Assembly: GCA_023055355.1 (NCBI GenBank)
Contig: JALJCS010000028.1
Coordinates: forward strand, 5,890,418-5,954,417
Origin: Agelaius tricolor
Lineage: Eukaryota; Chordata; Aves; Passeriformes; Icteridae
Reading direction: 5' to 3'
Length of the DNA: 64,000 nt
Shown: positions 1 through 11,799 of the stretch, piece after piece
Layout: each line of letters begins with the position of its first letter
Position numbering within the stretch: the first letter of the stretch is position 1
The notes under the pieces: generated by a model
What the model saw: the letters and a program-made list of their open reading frames with translations, nothing else
The model's database searches: none
Told to the model about the DNA's origin: nothing
Program-made: the position numbers and the translations under genes

Positions 1-316
1 GTCAGAGTATTCCAACATATTTATAGCCAGTAAAGAAAACGATTGTGTTAAACGGCAGCTGAAGTACACGGAGGCCCAGCCAGAGCTGCTGTCTGTGGCC
101 ATTTGTTATCTCACTGGGAGCACAGTTATACAGCTTGGGATTTGCATCCCGAGGACTTCACAGCAATCCCTCTCAGCAGCCACTTTGGGGATCAAAGTGG
201 GTATTTCCTGCAGAATGAAGCTGCACATCCCAGGCTGACCTGGGGCTTGTGAGGCACTGGCAGGGGCAAGGCAGTGGTGCTGCTGAGCAGAGGAGTAGCG
301 GGGTCCTTTAGGTGTG
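1..316. other. Single-copy non-coding DNA
   Basis: No recognisable gene, RNA or repeat family is visible in this stretch. Short open frames occur but have no domain or codon signal. It leads directly into the 14-bp minisatellite. Confidence 0.5.
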
Positions 317-706
317 CAACCCCCCTTGTGCATCCCCCTGTGTTCATCTCCCTGTGTTCATCCCCCTGTGTTCATCCCCCTGTGTTCATCTCCCTGTGTT
401 CATCCCCCCTTGTGCATCCCTCCTTGTCCATCCTCCTTTGTGCATCCCCTCTGTGTTCATCCCCCTGTGTTCATCCCCCCGTGTTCATCCCCCTTTGTGC
501 ATCCCCCCGTGTTCATCCCCCTGTATTCATCCCCCTGTGTTCATCCCCCTGTGTTCATCTCCCTGTGTTCATCCCTCCTTGTCCATCCTCCTTTGTGCAT
601 CCCCTCTGTGTTCATCCCCCTGTGTGCATCCCCCCATTTTCCATCACATCCATTTTGTGCATCCCCCCTTGTGCATCCCCCTGTGTGTATCCCCCCATTT
701 TCCATC
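317..706. repeat. 14-bp minisatellite, TTCATCCCCCTGTG type
   Basis: About 28 tandem copies of a 14-bp unit of the form TTCATCCCCCTGTG, with TTCATC/TGCATC/TCCATC and CCCCC/CTCCC variants. A block containing the rarer variants (TTGTCCATCC, TTTGTGCATCC, CTCTGTGTTC) appears near 399-470 and again near 562-630, so single units have been amplified into a higher-order repeat of about 165 bp. The plus strand is very C-rich and the minus strand G-rich. Because stops are rare, all three plus frames stay open for 150-180 codons, reading as repeats of the Val-His-Pro-Pro kind. That openness is a composition effect, not evidence of a gene. Confidence 0.95.
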
Positions 707-3700
707 CCCAAGCACAAACACAACGCCCAGGACAGGCAGAGGGACTCAGAGTTCCTCACTGCCTGTCTCCTTATGGAAACCACGCCGAGATGAGCTCGAC
801 CTGGTTCCAATAATCAGCTATAAATAGCAAGCTCAATTAAGACAACCAAACAAAGGCAATGATGGATACCTGCTTGGGAGGCCCTGGGGGACGGGGGGCA
901 GGGAGTCTGGGTCCTGCTTGTGCAAACACCATGTTTTTATGTAAAGCTGACAGCAGTGGGTTAGGCACAGGGCAAGGACGGAGGGGACCAGGAGGCCACA
1001 CACCAGCCACACACACATAAAACAAACTGCAAAACATCCATATCAAGTGTTGCAATGCCTGGCCCTGAGCATCACCCACTGGGTCACAGCCCGACTCCAG
1101 CCCCTCTTCCAGAGCCCCTGTCTCACTCTGGGACAGTGGCTGCTGTCCCAGCCTGTGGATCACTGGGATCAGAGCTCTGCTGGCTGGGTAAGCAGCCTGG
1201 CAGCCCAGCTAAGGAGCACACAGGTACCGGTTCTTTGACCCTGCTCTGCAGGGAGCAGAGGCACAAACCCAGCAGCCACAGCAGTGAGTGGCTGCAGGGG
1301 TGGGTGCTTGGCTGGGTGCCTCTCATCCCACCAGCCTCTCTTTAGGGAGCCCATCAGTGTCCCCATTGTCCCCACAGCAGCCGGGGTTTGGAAGCACCAG
1401 GACCTGAGTGGATAAATTTGAAGTACACACGACTTACAGTGTGTACATCAACCCCAATTTATTCAGAATGAGCTGCTCAGACATGCTTGTAGCAGCTTCG
1501 AGAGCATGTTTATCAGCCAGGCTACTTGGGAGATCATTGCCATTGATTGCCATGTCATTGTCACTGCCGGGGCACAACAGGAGGCTGAGGGAGCGAGATG
1601 ACATTGTCTGCAGGAGCCAGCAAGGTGGGGAGCTGATGTTTCCCGGGAGGATCAGGCAGAGGTGTGATGTTCCCTGGTGCTCTGAGCTGCCTCCCCGAAA
1701 AATTCTGAGCTCTGAAGACCCAGAAATGATGGCATGCCTGGCCAAAAGCATTTGTTTTTTTTTATTGCTGTTTATGTGTGGGTTGTTGTAGTGCCACCTG
1801 TGAGGAGAACACAGGGGGGTTAAATAAGGAGAGAAGAAAATCCCAGCTGATGGCAGCAGAAACAGAGCAAATGCTCTGCAGAAAGGAGGCAGGCAAAGGT
1901 GAGCTGAGGACTGGAAAAATCTCTCCCCCAAAGGAATTAAAGAGCTCAGGCTGTTGAGCTTATTAGAAAGAGCAGGAGGGACAATTGCCCCCCTGGCATG
2001 GAAGTCACAGCCCTGCAGGGCTGCCAGGGACAGGGGAGCATGAAGAGACCCAAAGGATGTTATTGCCCAATTCAAAAGCAAGGCCTTTCCTTCCAATAGC
2101 ACCAGCAGGCTTTTAGTGATGCTGAGAGGAATGATGGGCAGTGCCAGCCTGAGGAGGACTCTTTCAGCTCTCCTGACAGTGGAGCTGGGAGGGAGGGCTC
2201 AGCCAGGAAGCAAGGAAGGCACTGGTCAGAACAAGAGGCTGTGGGTGCTGCTTATAGCCAGAAAGGATCAGCCATCAAAAAGCCCAGAGCCCTTTAATCT
2301 TTACTCAGGCTCCTCATTGCTAATCCCTGGCGTGCCATGCCAGCACGACCTTCTGGGTGCAGCTGTGGATCAGCAGGTCTCCAAGGACTGGATCACACAG
2401 GTCACTCTTCCTGGGAGACCAGCAGGTTGAAGCCAGTGCTCAGCTGTCCAAAAATTAGGCTCTAAATCACCTGTCTGGCAGGGACATGGGGGAGGCAGGG
2501 TATCACGACCCCAGTGGGATTGTGGCCAGGGCAGCCTGGCAGCAATTCCTTCCTGGTGCAGCAGCAGCAGCTGCAGGAGAGACTCCAGGGAAACAACTGG
2601 AGCTGCAATTCCTCTTGGTGAAACTTGCACCGAAGCGACAGGGTTTGTAATCACCGTGGGCTCTGGCTTGTTTGCCTGTTTGCTCTCTGCTCATTGCATT
2701 TCCAGCTGCTCTTGTGTGTATTTGCACTTTGCAGGCTTTAATTGGGATGGCTGAACAAAGCCCGTCCGCAGCCGGCGATGCTGCGGTGATAAGTAACAGG
2801 AGGCACAAATTAGAACAAATAAATCTGAATCCAATTCAATTCCTTGTGCAATCAGGAAGATCAACACGTCAAATTGTGGGCACTATAAATTAAAAGCCGC
2901 CAAGGAGACAGTGGAAGGCGCTGCCTGGCTGCTGTGGCTGGCGTTCAAAAGGCTTTTCTCCCTTGCAGAGCGAGTGAGAGCCTGTGAGATGAACAGCAGG
3001 GTTTTCCCTCTGCCACCAGGAAGGCTTTTTGCCACCAGAAAATTCCTTTCAGCAGATATGAAAAGCCTCTGGTGCAGGTCGCAGGGAAGGTGGGTGGGGT
3101 TGTGCTGCTGAGGGAGGCCCAGGGTGGCCTGTGTGGGGTGAGAGTGACACTGGTCTCCTTCCTGCATCATCTCTTGCTGGTTTTAGTCCATTCTCCTGGC
3201 AATAAACAGGTGTGTACAGGTCAGCTCTGCTCTGGAGCTCCAGAGGTTGTTGATGTTCCCCCAAGCATCGCATCCCAGGGAGTCCTGCACAGAGAGGAGC
3301 AGAGGAGGGGGGAATCTCACCCTTGATTCAGAAATTAAGGCTTCTCTGGTAGATTAGTGCACTTCAAAGGCTGAAAATGTTCCGAAATACTGTGAAAAAA
3401 ATTCAAATCAGTGTAATGCAAAGGACACTCAGGCAGATAAACACCCAGGAGGCTCACGGCTGTGCTTGGTACCATGGCATTTTTCACATCCCTCTGGCCG
3501 TTACCTGGCTCTGTTTGATTCATGAAACTGTCTCTGCTGCAGGGCCCAAAACAAGTGGCACATGGGGAGGAGGGGTAGAACACACCTGGAGGATAAGCAG
3601 AGCTGTCCCCTGCTGAGAGCTGTGCCCACCTCTGAGCTATGAGCATTTCCCTGGTCATTGCTTCCGTGCCCACCGTGCGCCGTTGGCTTTTTTTACTTCC

Positions 3701-4332
3701 CAGCTGCCATCTGAGTTTTACTGGATTCTTGTGTTTAAAATTACAAGCAGGTCCTTGGAATTGGCATTGGCTGTTTTAAAGATGTGCTGCATCTTCGTGT
3801 GTCACGCCAGCACGAGCCAAGCACATTAGAAGCTGCTGGATAATAGGCAATTACTGCTCTTAAACAGACGAGGCATTCATGAGCGGAATGGGCTGCATCT
3901 TAAATCATCCATAAATCCTCTAATAGTGCTTCTATTAATACCTGGTTTCTGGCACATTCCTAATGATTGCATTTCTTATCAAAGCACTGCTTTTCCTTGG
4001 CTTCTGGGGAGAGGAGGTGAAGGCAGGAGCCGGTGTGGAGCTCTGTGAGGGAAGCCCAGGCAGCCCAGGCTGGTGTTGGCTGCATCATCACAGGCAAGGG
4101 CACAGCTGTGTCCCACTGGAGGGGTTCCCCCAGACCAGGGGGCTGTAGGAATGAGCAGGCAGGGTGAGGGAAGCTCTGCCTCCACCCCACGGGCATCATC
4201 CTCCTTCCACAGCATTGCTGGATTCTCCCTTTCGCCAGGCTTTCTGATGCAGGGCACCTCAGCTTCCCCACGGTGCCAATGCAGAGGCAGCACCTTTTGG
4301 AAGGGCATGAGGCTATGGAGCCAACAGAATCT
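707..4332. other. Single-copy non-coding interval
   Basis: No coding exon is recognised. The longest open frame (minus strand, 1434-2102, 222 codons) resembles no family I know and lacks a domain. The piece near 1945-2040 faintly resembles an old CR1 but is too diverged to call. GC-richer, repeat-poor DNA alternates with AT-rich pieces, of which 3700-3975 is listed separately. Confidence 0.45.
3700..3975. promoter_or_regulatory. Candidate conserved non-coding element
   Basis: AT-rich, non-repetitive block with several homeodomain-core motifs (TAAT/ATTA), for example around 3838-3854 and 3918-3942, and no long open frame. Its composition differs from the GC-richer flanks. Such blocks are typical of vertebrate developmental enhancers, but conservation cannot be seen from one sequence, so this is an inference from composition only. 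Confidence 0.25.
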
Positions 4333-4338
4333 CCCTGG

Positions 4339-4774
4339 TGTGGTATTTTCTGGGGTCCCCCATGGCAGGAAGGAAATGATGAATATGACTCCATGCTCTT
4401 AGAAGGCTAATTTATTATTGTATTGTATTATATTATATTATATTATATTATATTATATTATATTATATTATATTATAGAATGCTATACTAAACTATACTA
4501 AAGAATAGAGAGAAAGGATACTTACTGAAGGCTTAGCAAGATACTAATGAAAAACTCGTGACTCTCCAGAGTCCCGACACAGCTTGGCCTCTGATTGGCC
4601 AATAAGTCAAAACAATTCACATGTTGGATAAACAATCTCCAAACCACGTTCCAAAGCAGCAAAACAGGGAGAAGCAAATGAGATAATATTGTTTTCCTTT
4701 TTCCCTGAGGCTTCTCAGCTCCCCAGGAGAAGAAATCCTGGCGAAGGGATTTTTCAGAAAAGATGATGGTGACA
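4339..4774 (-). mobile_element. Solo ERV LTR, subfamily B, antisense
   Basis: Read on the minus strand this 436-bp element starts TGTCAC and ends CCACA, the TG...CA form of a retroviral LTR. It is flanked by a perfect 6-bp duplication CCCTGG (4333-4338 and 4775-4780), the size seen in class II (ERVK-like) avian elements. The polyadenylation hexamer AATAAA is antisense at 4411-4416. It aligns by eye along its length with 54078-54499 and 35261-35681, and shares some end blocks with subfamily A (the CTTCTCAG-type segment and the GACTCCATG segment). No gag, pol or env remnant lies beside it, so it is a solo LTR. It is longer than its relatives because of the TATTA expansion next to the polyadenylation signal. 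The family name is not verified. Confidence 0.93.
4411..4477. repeat. TATTA pentanucleotide microsatellite inside an LTR
   Basis: About ten uninterrupted TATTA units, preceded by TTATTATTG/TATTG variants, inside the LTR at 4339-4774. In the sister copy at 54078 the same place is only a short ATACTATATTATATTA stretch, so the array grew after or shortly before this insertion. Confidence 0.97.
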
Positions 4775-4894
4775 CCCTGGTGTTCTGGCTGGTGTCAGAG
4801 GAGCTGAGAGGGCGCCCTGAAGTTTGGATTCTCCGAGGACACAGCTGCACTTGGGCGTGTGGGGCTGGTTGTAAACACCGCTCGTCCTCCCCGC

Positions 4895-5060
4895 GGAACC
4901 ATTACACACTCCAGAGGACGAGCGCGCACAATTCACGTCTCATTAAAGCTTTTTGAAATATTATCCTTTTCTTCTCCCCTGCTTTTCCCCCCTATTAAGC
5001 TGAAATCGTGCTTCCTTCGGAGAATACGAGTCATTAGTTACCATAACAACTCTCCATCCT
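4895..5060. promoter_or_regulatory. Candidate conserved non-coding element
   Basis: Non-repetitive block that combines AT-rich motifs (CATTAAAG near 4943, ATTAGTTACCATAAC near 5033) with retained CpGs (ACGAGCGCGC near 4918 and ATTCACGTCTC near 4931). Retained CpGs within AT-rich single-copy DNA are unusual in this window and fit selective constraint, but this is inference only. Confidence 0.25.
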
Positions 5061-6074
5061 GAGCGTGGCAACTCCGCTCCCCGAAAAACACATTGGCCCT
5101 GCTGCAGGCAGGACCCCCGGCACTGCTGTGGTTCCACACTTGCCAGGCCTCCACATGGTCATTTATGACCTGGCTCTGAGTTTTGGAGGATTTGAGCTGC
5201 CCCTGGCATTGCTGGCACAGAGCTCCACAGGCAGCCTGTCCTTGGCAGGAGCGGGTCAACATCTTCACCTGCCAGCCCTGCCTCAATCACTGTCTCCATA
5301 GCATGAAGCTCTTCATTGCTGGTGGCTTAAAATATTTTTTTCCCCTGCCCCAAAAACTGAATTCACCCCAAAGGAAAAGCACAGCTCCAAAAGCCTCCTC
5401 CTCCAGGTACTGCCTTTTGGAAATTCCCCATCCTGTTCCTGGATCTTTGCTGTGCCAGGGTATAACTCTGCCATGTTCGTGTGAAAGTTAAACATGAGAA
5501 CTGAAGCCGTTAAATTGGACTCACTTCCGTACATCAAAATAGCCCCTGAAAGCTCAGTCCACGGAAAAAGTGGGATTTTTCAGAAGTGAGAGTGGTGCAC
5601 GATGTTAATGCCCCACCTTTCTCAATCTCCCTGACACCATTCGGCTTTACTAGGTCCATAAAAGAAATTAAAATACAGTTAAAATGGATTTCTTAAATGG
5701 GCTTGTAAAAGCTTTTGATGGAAGAACCACTTTATCCTTCTAACTTTTTTATGACATCTATTCCCACTTTTCCTTTCACTATGAACTTTTAATGACTTAG
5801 GACTTTTTTTACAAACCGACTCATTTGTAATTCCCTGCAGACACCTTTACACTGTGGTGTAAATCCTGTGGCAAAGCCAGACCTCAGAGACACAGTTAGG
5901 ACAGATCCCTCAGGATTCTGTGCCAGGATGCCCAGGGACTGGCTCTTCAGGCTGCTCCTGTCAGGAGAGCTCAGGATCAACCACCAGATGCCTTCAAAAG
6001 AGCTAAATGTTGTTATTATGATATTACCAAACTGCACCATGTGTTGCTAAATTTATCTGAATGTCAGTATGACA

Positions 6075-6110
6075 ATGGTGATGATGATGATGATAATGAT
6101 GATGGGGATG
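6075..6110. repeat. GAT trinucleotide microsatellite
   Basis: Imperfect run of GAT units (GGTGATGATGATGATGATAATGATGA pattern, written here only as a repeat description), about 11 units with two interruptions. Confidence 0.93.
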
Positions 6111-6859
6111 TTGCCCATTGCCTCTCCCCCCCTGTGCCTGGGCAGAGCATCAAGGAGGTTACAAATCCTCAGTGGTGCCAGGGAAAAGGAAGGGTTCAGG
6201 GCTGTGGTGCCACCCATCATCTCTCCCATCCAGGCAGGAGACAGAGTCCAGCTGCTCAATGCCACAGTGCTGAAATAAAGATGATTAAGGAGATATTCCA
6301 GCCTCTTCTTTTCTCCCTCTCCTCAGTAAATGTCATGCTTCAGGAGAGTATAGCCAAGAAAAGTTCAAAGTAATAATATCAGAAATCTGCTTCTCTTTTC
6401 CTTTTGACATTTTATTGTGATATGAAATAGCAGGGGATAAAAGCTCTAATGGGGATATTTGGTTCTTTCTTTCGGAGAGCATTTGAAGCGCTGGCTGGTT
6501 ATGACTCACATGGATTATGATATATGCAAATCTTTAAGGGCTTCATTCACAAAGCCGAGGCAGCCACGCCGCTCTTCCAGGGGATTTACTCAACGGGAGA
6601 TAAAGCCTGGGTGACTGATGCCCAGAGTCCCCACTCCTCACCAGGCCTCTGCCACATGTTTCCAGCTCTTTGTCCCAGCTGGGAAGGCTGGTCCTAGGCA
6701 TGGTGGGGCTGTGACTGTGCTCACCAGCACAGCAGCACCCATGGAGAGGGTGGATGGCTCCGTGGGGAAAACCAGTCATCTCCCACCCTGCCTTCCATGG
6801 GAAGCAGCAGCACCCAGCACCCACATTTTCCAATTAAAGCACAAGCTCTTTCTCCATGG

Positions 6860-7150
6860 ACCACTTTGATGATATTTCTGTGTCAGCTTTAAACCAGATA
6901 TTTCACACTCATAAACACTGGCGAGTAACCAGGCTGTAAAATACAACTTTAATAATGTTAACTGGTAATGTGCAGGCAGTCTTGTTGATTGGTGTAGGGG
7001 AAACCGGGTTGATTTAAAAAATATAATAACCCCCTCGTTCCACATTGAATCCTCTCGTAATTAGAAGCTGTTATTGCTCTCCAACAAATAATCTTCCGAA
7101 TGAAGTCCATTCCACAGAGAGTGATCAAAGGGTGATTTAATTAAATTTTC
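6860..7150. promoter_or_regulatory. Candidate conserved non-coding element
   Basis: AT-rich, unique sequence with several homeodomain-type cores (AATAATGTTAACTGG near 6951, CGTAATTAGAAG near 7056, TTTAATTAAATTTTC near 7135) and a TCF/LEF-like ATCAAAG at about 7125. No open frame of note. Function is inferred from motif density only. Confidence 0.28.
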
Positions 7151-7790
7151 ATGTTTAATTTTCCTTTTTCATTCCTGACTTTTTTTGTCTCCTTCTCTTG
7201 CAACTGCTGTTGGAGGAGGGAGAGGGGCAGGTGGGAGCATAGGAGTGGCTGGGTCCTGTCCTGCTTAGGATGGAGCATCCTCCCTCCTGACATCCAGTCA
7301 GGACCTTATGGTACGAACCACCAGAGTGAGGGTTTCCTCTTCGTGTTGTCTTGGTTTTACTTCTCTGGTCCACAGCCAGCTTAAATGTAATACTTAATTT
7401 AGAGCAATAACACTTAAATTATGAATTGTCTGCTGTAAGTATAAATTATACATTTCGGAGATGAATATTCAGGTCCTAATTCAAAGCAGCAGATGTGGCA
7501 TGGAAATGTTTGCAGGCAGACACGATTCCGAGCCATGACTGGGTTTGATTTTCCCTGGGAAGCCGTCCTTGGCAGACCCTTTCTGGCTGAACTGAGAGTC
7601 CATTTCAGGGCTCCAGGACCTCTCCTTGCGACCCCAGGTTTGTTTGCTCTGTTCCTTTGGAGGGAAGGGGTTTGGTTTGGGGCATGGCATGGCCAGACAC
7701 GGTGGGAAGTTGGCGGCTGTCCGTGCATGGTGAGGAACTGATGCCATCAGGGACGTGGCTGTCATTGAGATGAACATGATCAGCACCAGG

Positions 7791-8459
7791 TGTAACACCT
7801 GAGCTGAGCTTGGCTGTGGGCACCTGTAGGAGTGTCTGGGGGTAGCACAGTCGGGACGGACGGAGATGAGAGATTCCTGAAGCAAGGGCTTGGAACTTGG
7901 GGTTCATTGCAAAGGGCCTGGGTGCAGGGCCCTGCTGGGAGCTGCCAGCCACAGCTCAGAGCAGGACTGAGAGAAGAGAGGGGGAGAGAGGATGAGAGGG
8001 TAAGAAAGTAAGAGGGTAAGAGAGCAAAAGTGTAAGAAAAGGGGGTAAGAGCTAAGAGAGCGAGGTTCTCGTTACAATACAATGAATCTTCTTCTGTGTT
8101 GAATATTCTGATTCTCACTAATCAATCTAGTATAATATACAAATCCTATAGCATTTACATGCAGCCTATTAGAATTACCATACTGTGTTACATTTTAAAC
8201 CCTAAAAACTCCTCTTTGGACCCCTTCTGCCAAGCTGTAGGGTCTGCTCTAACCCTTGGGCCTGTCTGCAAGCAGAGGGTGTTGTTTGATCAAAAGGGGA
8301 TCACCTTCAGCTGGCCACACCATTGTTTTCCAGTTGTTCAGTAACTAAGGGATCTCAAAGCTTGCTTTCATTTCAATCTCGCTTATAGTTTCTATATTCT
8401 CAAAATCTTTTGCCAGACAATCATATTTATAAGGCTTTCCTGTTTCATCTTCCCCAACA
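7791..8459 (-). mobile_element. Solo LTR, ERVL-like songbird family, antisense
   Basis: On the minus strand this 669-bp segment starts TGTTGGGGAAG and ends GGTGTTACA, again TG...CA. I recognise the overall sequence as a common songbird LTR of the ERVL-like type (from memory, family name unverified). Within it, plus-strand 7966-8062 is a purine-rich run of degenerate GTAAGAGAG-like units. The position expected for the polyadenylation hexamer (antisense, around 7903-7908) reads AATGAA rather than AATAAA, so 3' processing may be weakened. I see no clean target-site duplication: the 5' flank ends CCAGG and the 3' flank begins GGCAC. No internal retroviral region adjoins it. Confidence 0.82.
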
Positions 8460-9230
8460 GGCACCCAGGAGGGACCTTTCCTCTGCCAGCACTGCTGGGA
8501 CTATTTCTGGGGAGAAGCTCAGCCGTGCTCCAGCACTCCTCCCCTCGGCTCGTTCTGTCTCCAGTTTGCGCTCACAAGGAAACAGGAGGTTGCAGATTAA
8601 GGGAAAACACACAGGCTCTTCTCTGGGATAAGACTCCTCCAACCCAGCCTGTGCTGCTGCTCTGGCTGAGCCAGAGCCTCCCTGTGCTGCCGCTGATGTT
8701 CCTAAAGAATTCATCAAAGTGACAGGGCTACAAAAGCCGCGCGTTACCGCTCCTCCATTCCCTTGCCACTCACCGGAAAATAAGGCCCCTGCTGAGCTGC
8801 ATATGATCCGTTTCAATTATTTTTTAATTTTCAACGTGTTAGTCAAACTCCGACACGCAGAGAAAAAGGAGAAATTCATGCAAAGTACCCTCGAAAACTC
8901 CTGTTCGGGTAAAAAGCTCTTCTGTCATGAATACGCAATGGCTCCTGGAGCTACTGGTGAGTTAGTGTGCATTTACAGAAACTGCATTTACATACAAATA
9001 CAATTCCAGCCAGCATTTGGAAGTGGAGAGGGATCTCCTTTCTTCCCCTAGCCACGGACTGATTCTGCTCTCACTGGTTGAGATGCTTGCATTAAGACAT
9101 CTGCTGACATGCATCTGTTTCATAAGAGCTTGGATAAGGAGCGTGGTTTGCTGCCGGCAGTGTTCCTCCCCCTTTTTTCTAATCATGCAAATAATCTTTC
9201 CTCAGGGACTAACTGCTGTGTCCGTGGGCA
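8460..9230. other. Non-coding interval with one candidate regulatory block
   Basis: Unique DNA with no recognised gene. Around 8750-8960 there is an AT-rich stretch with retained CpGs (GATCCGTTTCAATTATT near 8806, CTCCGACACGCAG near 8848, CCTCGAAAAC near 8890) that looks like a candidate conserved non-coding element. Confidence 0.3.
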
Positions 9231-9366
9231 CTGGGATGTGGGTGGGAAGGAGATGTGGGTGGGATGGGGATGCAGGAGGGGTGGGAATGTGCGTGGGATG
9301 GAGATGCAGGTGGGTGGGGATGGGGGTGTGGATGGGATGGGGATGTGGGCAGGATGGGGATACAGG
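9231..9366. repeat. G-rich degenerate minisatellite, GGGATGTGGGTG type
   Basis: Degenerate tandem array built from GGGATG, GTGGGTGG and GATGCAGG modules with an approximate period of 18-24 bp. The plus strand is almost C-free here. The open frames crossing it read as Trp/Gly/Met-rich low-complexity sequence and are not genes. Confidence 0.85.
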
Positions 9367-9519
9367 CAGCAGCTGCTTCTGGGCCTCAAGGCACATCTGT
9401 GCCAGCCAGTTATGCAGAGCTGGACTGGTGCTGAGCAAACTTCAGGTGTTTGCATTCAGCTCCAGGGCTGGCAACAGCCTCGTGCTGCTGGTGGCAGAGA
9501 TGGGCAGGAGAGAGCATGG

Positions 9520-9570
9520 CACTCCTCATCCCCAGCCACTCCTCATCCCCAGCCACTCCTCATCCCCAGG
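9520..9570. repeat. 17-bp tandem triplication
   Basis: Three copies of a 17-bp unit CACTCCTCATCCCCAGC occupy 51 bp. Only the last base of the third copy differs, so this is a young or well-homogenised small array. Confidence 0.95.
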
Positions 9571-10249
9571 CTGAGCCTGGTGGTGGCTTTTTCCAGTGGT
9601 CACACTGGCAGTGCTCAACTACTGGAACATGGAGCAATGGAATTCCAGTGCAGCCTCCTCTTTGCTCACAATGCTGGAGCTGCTCTGCCTGGACCCTACA
9701 TGGCCTCTGTGAGCCAGAGCACCCTCTGCTCTGCCTCAGACCTCAAATTTAGCAGACACTGAAGGCAGGTCCCAGCTCCCCAGCACATTTCCACAGTACA
9801 CAGTGCTGAGCTACCTGTGGAACCATCTTGTGGCAGGGAGATGGTCCTTCCTCCATCACTCTGCACTGGGTTTTGCAGGTCTGACTGTGTCAGTGTTAAT
9901 GCCAGTGCCAAGCTGCCTCCCAGCCATGGCTCTGGGGCATTTCCACATGCTGAAGGATGCACACATCACTGTGCCCATCCCTCACCACATCCTCCCTGCT
10001 CTGTCTCCCTTTCCTGGTCAGTCCCCACCAACCACTCTCAAGATACATTGCTGCCCTTGTGCTCCCCACAGTCTCAGCTTCTACACGAATACTTTGCTGA
10101 TGGAAAAACCTTTATTTTTAGCTTTGCTTTTTCACTGAAATACAGAGAATTCCCCTCAGACCTCTCAGTAATGAATCGCAGAGAAAGTTTCTCTCCAGTT
10201 CATCTGAACGGTGCTCAGCTGAGGGGGTGGAAAATTACTGAAAAACTTT

Positions 10250-10440
10250 AATAGTAAGTAAGAAAAAAATCTTAAATTCATCCTTTATGGCATTTTTAAT
10301 CACATTGGGCATGATTCATTTCACATGCAAATCCAGCCTCGCGCTCTCTGTGCCGCTAAAGCATCTGACTTCAAACTCTCGCCGCACAAAACCGCTTCGG
10401 CAGATTCAGATCTTCACCAAAAAGCAGCCAGAATTCTAAT
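10250..10440. promoter_or_regulatory. Candidate conserved non-coding element with octamer motif
   Basis: AT-rich block with a perfect octamer ATGCAAAT (POU-factor type) near 10325, a TTTTTAATCACATTGGGC stretch upstream, and a CpG-bearing tail (CCTCGCGCTCTC, CTCTCGCCGCAC, CCGCTTCGGC at 10338-10402). The mix of homeobox/POU-like motifs and preserved CpGs suggests constraint. No conservation data are available. Confidence 0.28.
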
Positions 10441-11799
10441 TTGACTTTGAAATTGGGGATTCCTTTTGCAAGGGGGAAATGGTGGGCGTATCAGACCCTG
10501 ACATGGCACCTTTTCCTCTCTAGCAGTGGGTCAGGACATAAACCACTGCAGGGGTTTGTGTCCCCAAAATTGCAGCAGCAGCTCTGAGTGGGCCCTCCCC
10601 AGGTGTTCCACAGGTATCTTTCATCTCAGCATTGGGCAATCCAGCAGCTGCTTCCCTCCATTCTTCTCTCAAGTATTAATAAATAGGTCACCTGTCCCAT
10701 CAGGTTGGTGGGAGCAGGGTTTGTGTCAGGGAAGGGTCTCCCTGAGGTGCTGTGCTTGCTGCCTGTGCTGCCTCCCCACCCTGCCTCATCCCAGGGCTGG
10801 CATCTGCCCATCACTCCATCCCCAGGGCCTGGGTGCAAGGGGTTCACTGCCTGGCTGGGCACAAAAAGCTCCACAAAGCTCTGCTGTGTTTCAGGCTCCA
10901 TTCCCCTGGAAGTCCAGATCTCCCTTCCTTCACATGTGCAAACACCGAAACTTTGGCCAAAAAGGGTTTTTATCAAATTTTTTTCATTAGGAAAAAACTC
11001 ACTCTGAGTCTCTCAAGGCTCCTCTGAAGGGGAAGCCGAGTGCAACAGGGCTTTTATCAGCTCATTTTTCTTCCTTAGATTTTAGTCCAACCAGATTGCT
11101 CTTTGCTCCTGCAATGCTCCTTCCTGGCTGCGGGATAAATAAGGCACAAAGCGTTTAATTGATCAATAGGGACATAATGAAGTGGCCAGTTTGCCCTGAC
11201 AGAGGCTGGGTCAGAGGGGACCACAGGCTCTGCACAGCCCAGTGTCTGTGAGGGACACAGCTCCAGTGTCCACTGCAGCTGGAGGCACATCAAACATTTA
11301 GTGAGGCGCTCTCAGTCAGAGTAAGCTGATGTAGAAAATGGAAATGGTGACCTGCATCTGAGCTGCCCCACAGCACTGAAGTAAAAACCCCAAATCATTC
11401 AATTCCAGCAGTACCATGGCTGGAAGGATGAGGGGAAAACCAGCCTCTTGCTGTGAAAGGTGTGGATAAAGCCAATGACAAGTTTTCTTCAGCTGAAGGG
11501 AGGCGGAGACGTTTCCAAGTGTCAGATTTTCTGTCTTACTCCTTCTCTTACTGCATTTCCCACCTCTTTCTTCTGGAAAAATACCATGAAAGGAAGAAGA
11601 TTTGTTCAATGTTCAGATTTGCATTGAAACCCCAAGAAGGGGTGACAGGCCAGGCTGCACCCAGCTGGGAGCTCGCCTGAGGGTGAAGGTGTTTCTCTGT
11701 GTGAAGATGAAAATGGCACTTCTTACATCGGTTTTGGCTCTGAATTGGACACAGTTTCCCATAAGGAGATAAAATATTTAAAAACAAGTGTATGAAAGA

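Larger units (their letters stand above)
4781..7790. other. Single-copy non-coding interval
   Basis: No gene or RNA recognised. It holds two AT-rich candidate regulatory blocks (4895-5060 and 6860-7150), a GAT microsatellite at 6075-6110 and otherwise unique DNA. All open frames are short and unrecognisable. Confidence 0.45.

Noticed and set aside
274..827. Three plus frames of 159-179 codons rich in Val-His-Pro
   Set aside because: Explained by the 14-bp minisatellite. The period is not a multiple of 3, so the same peptide appears in each frame.
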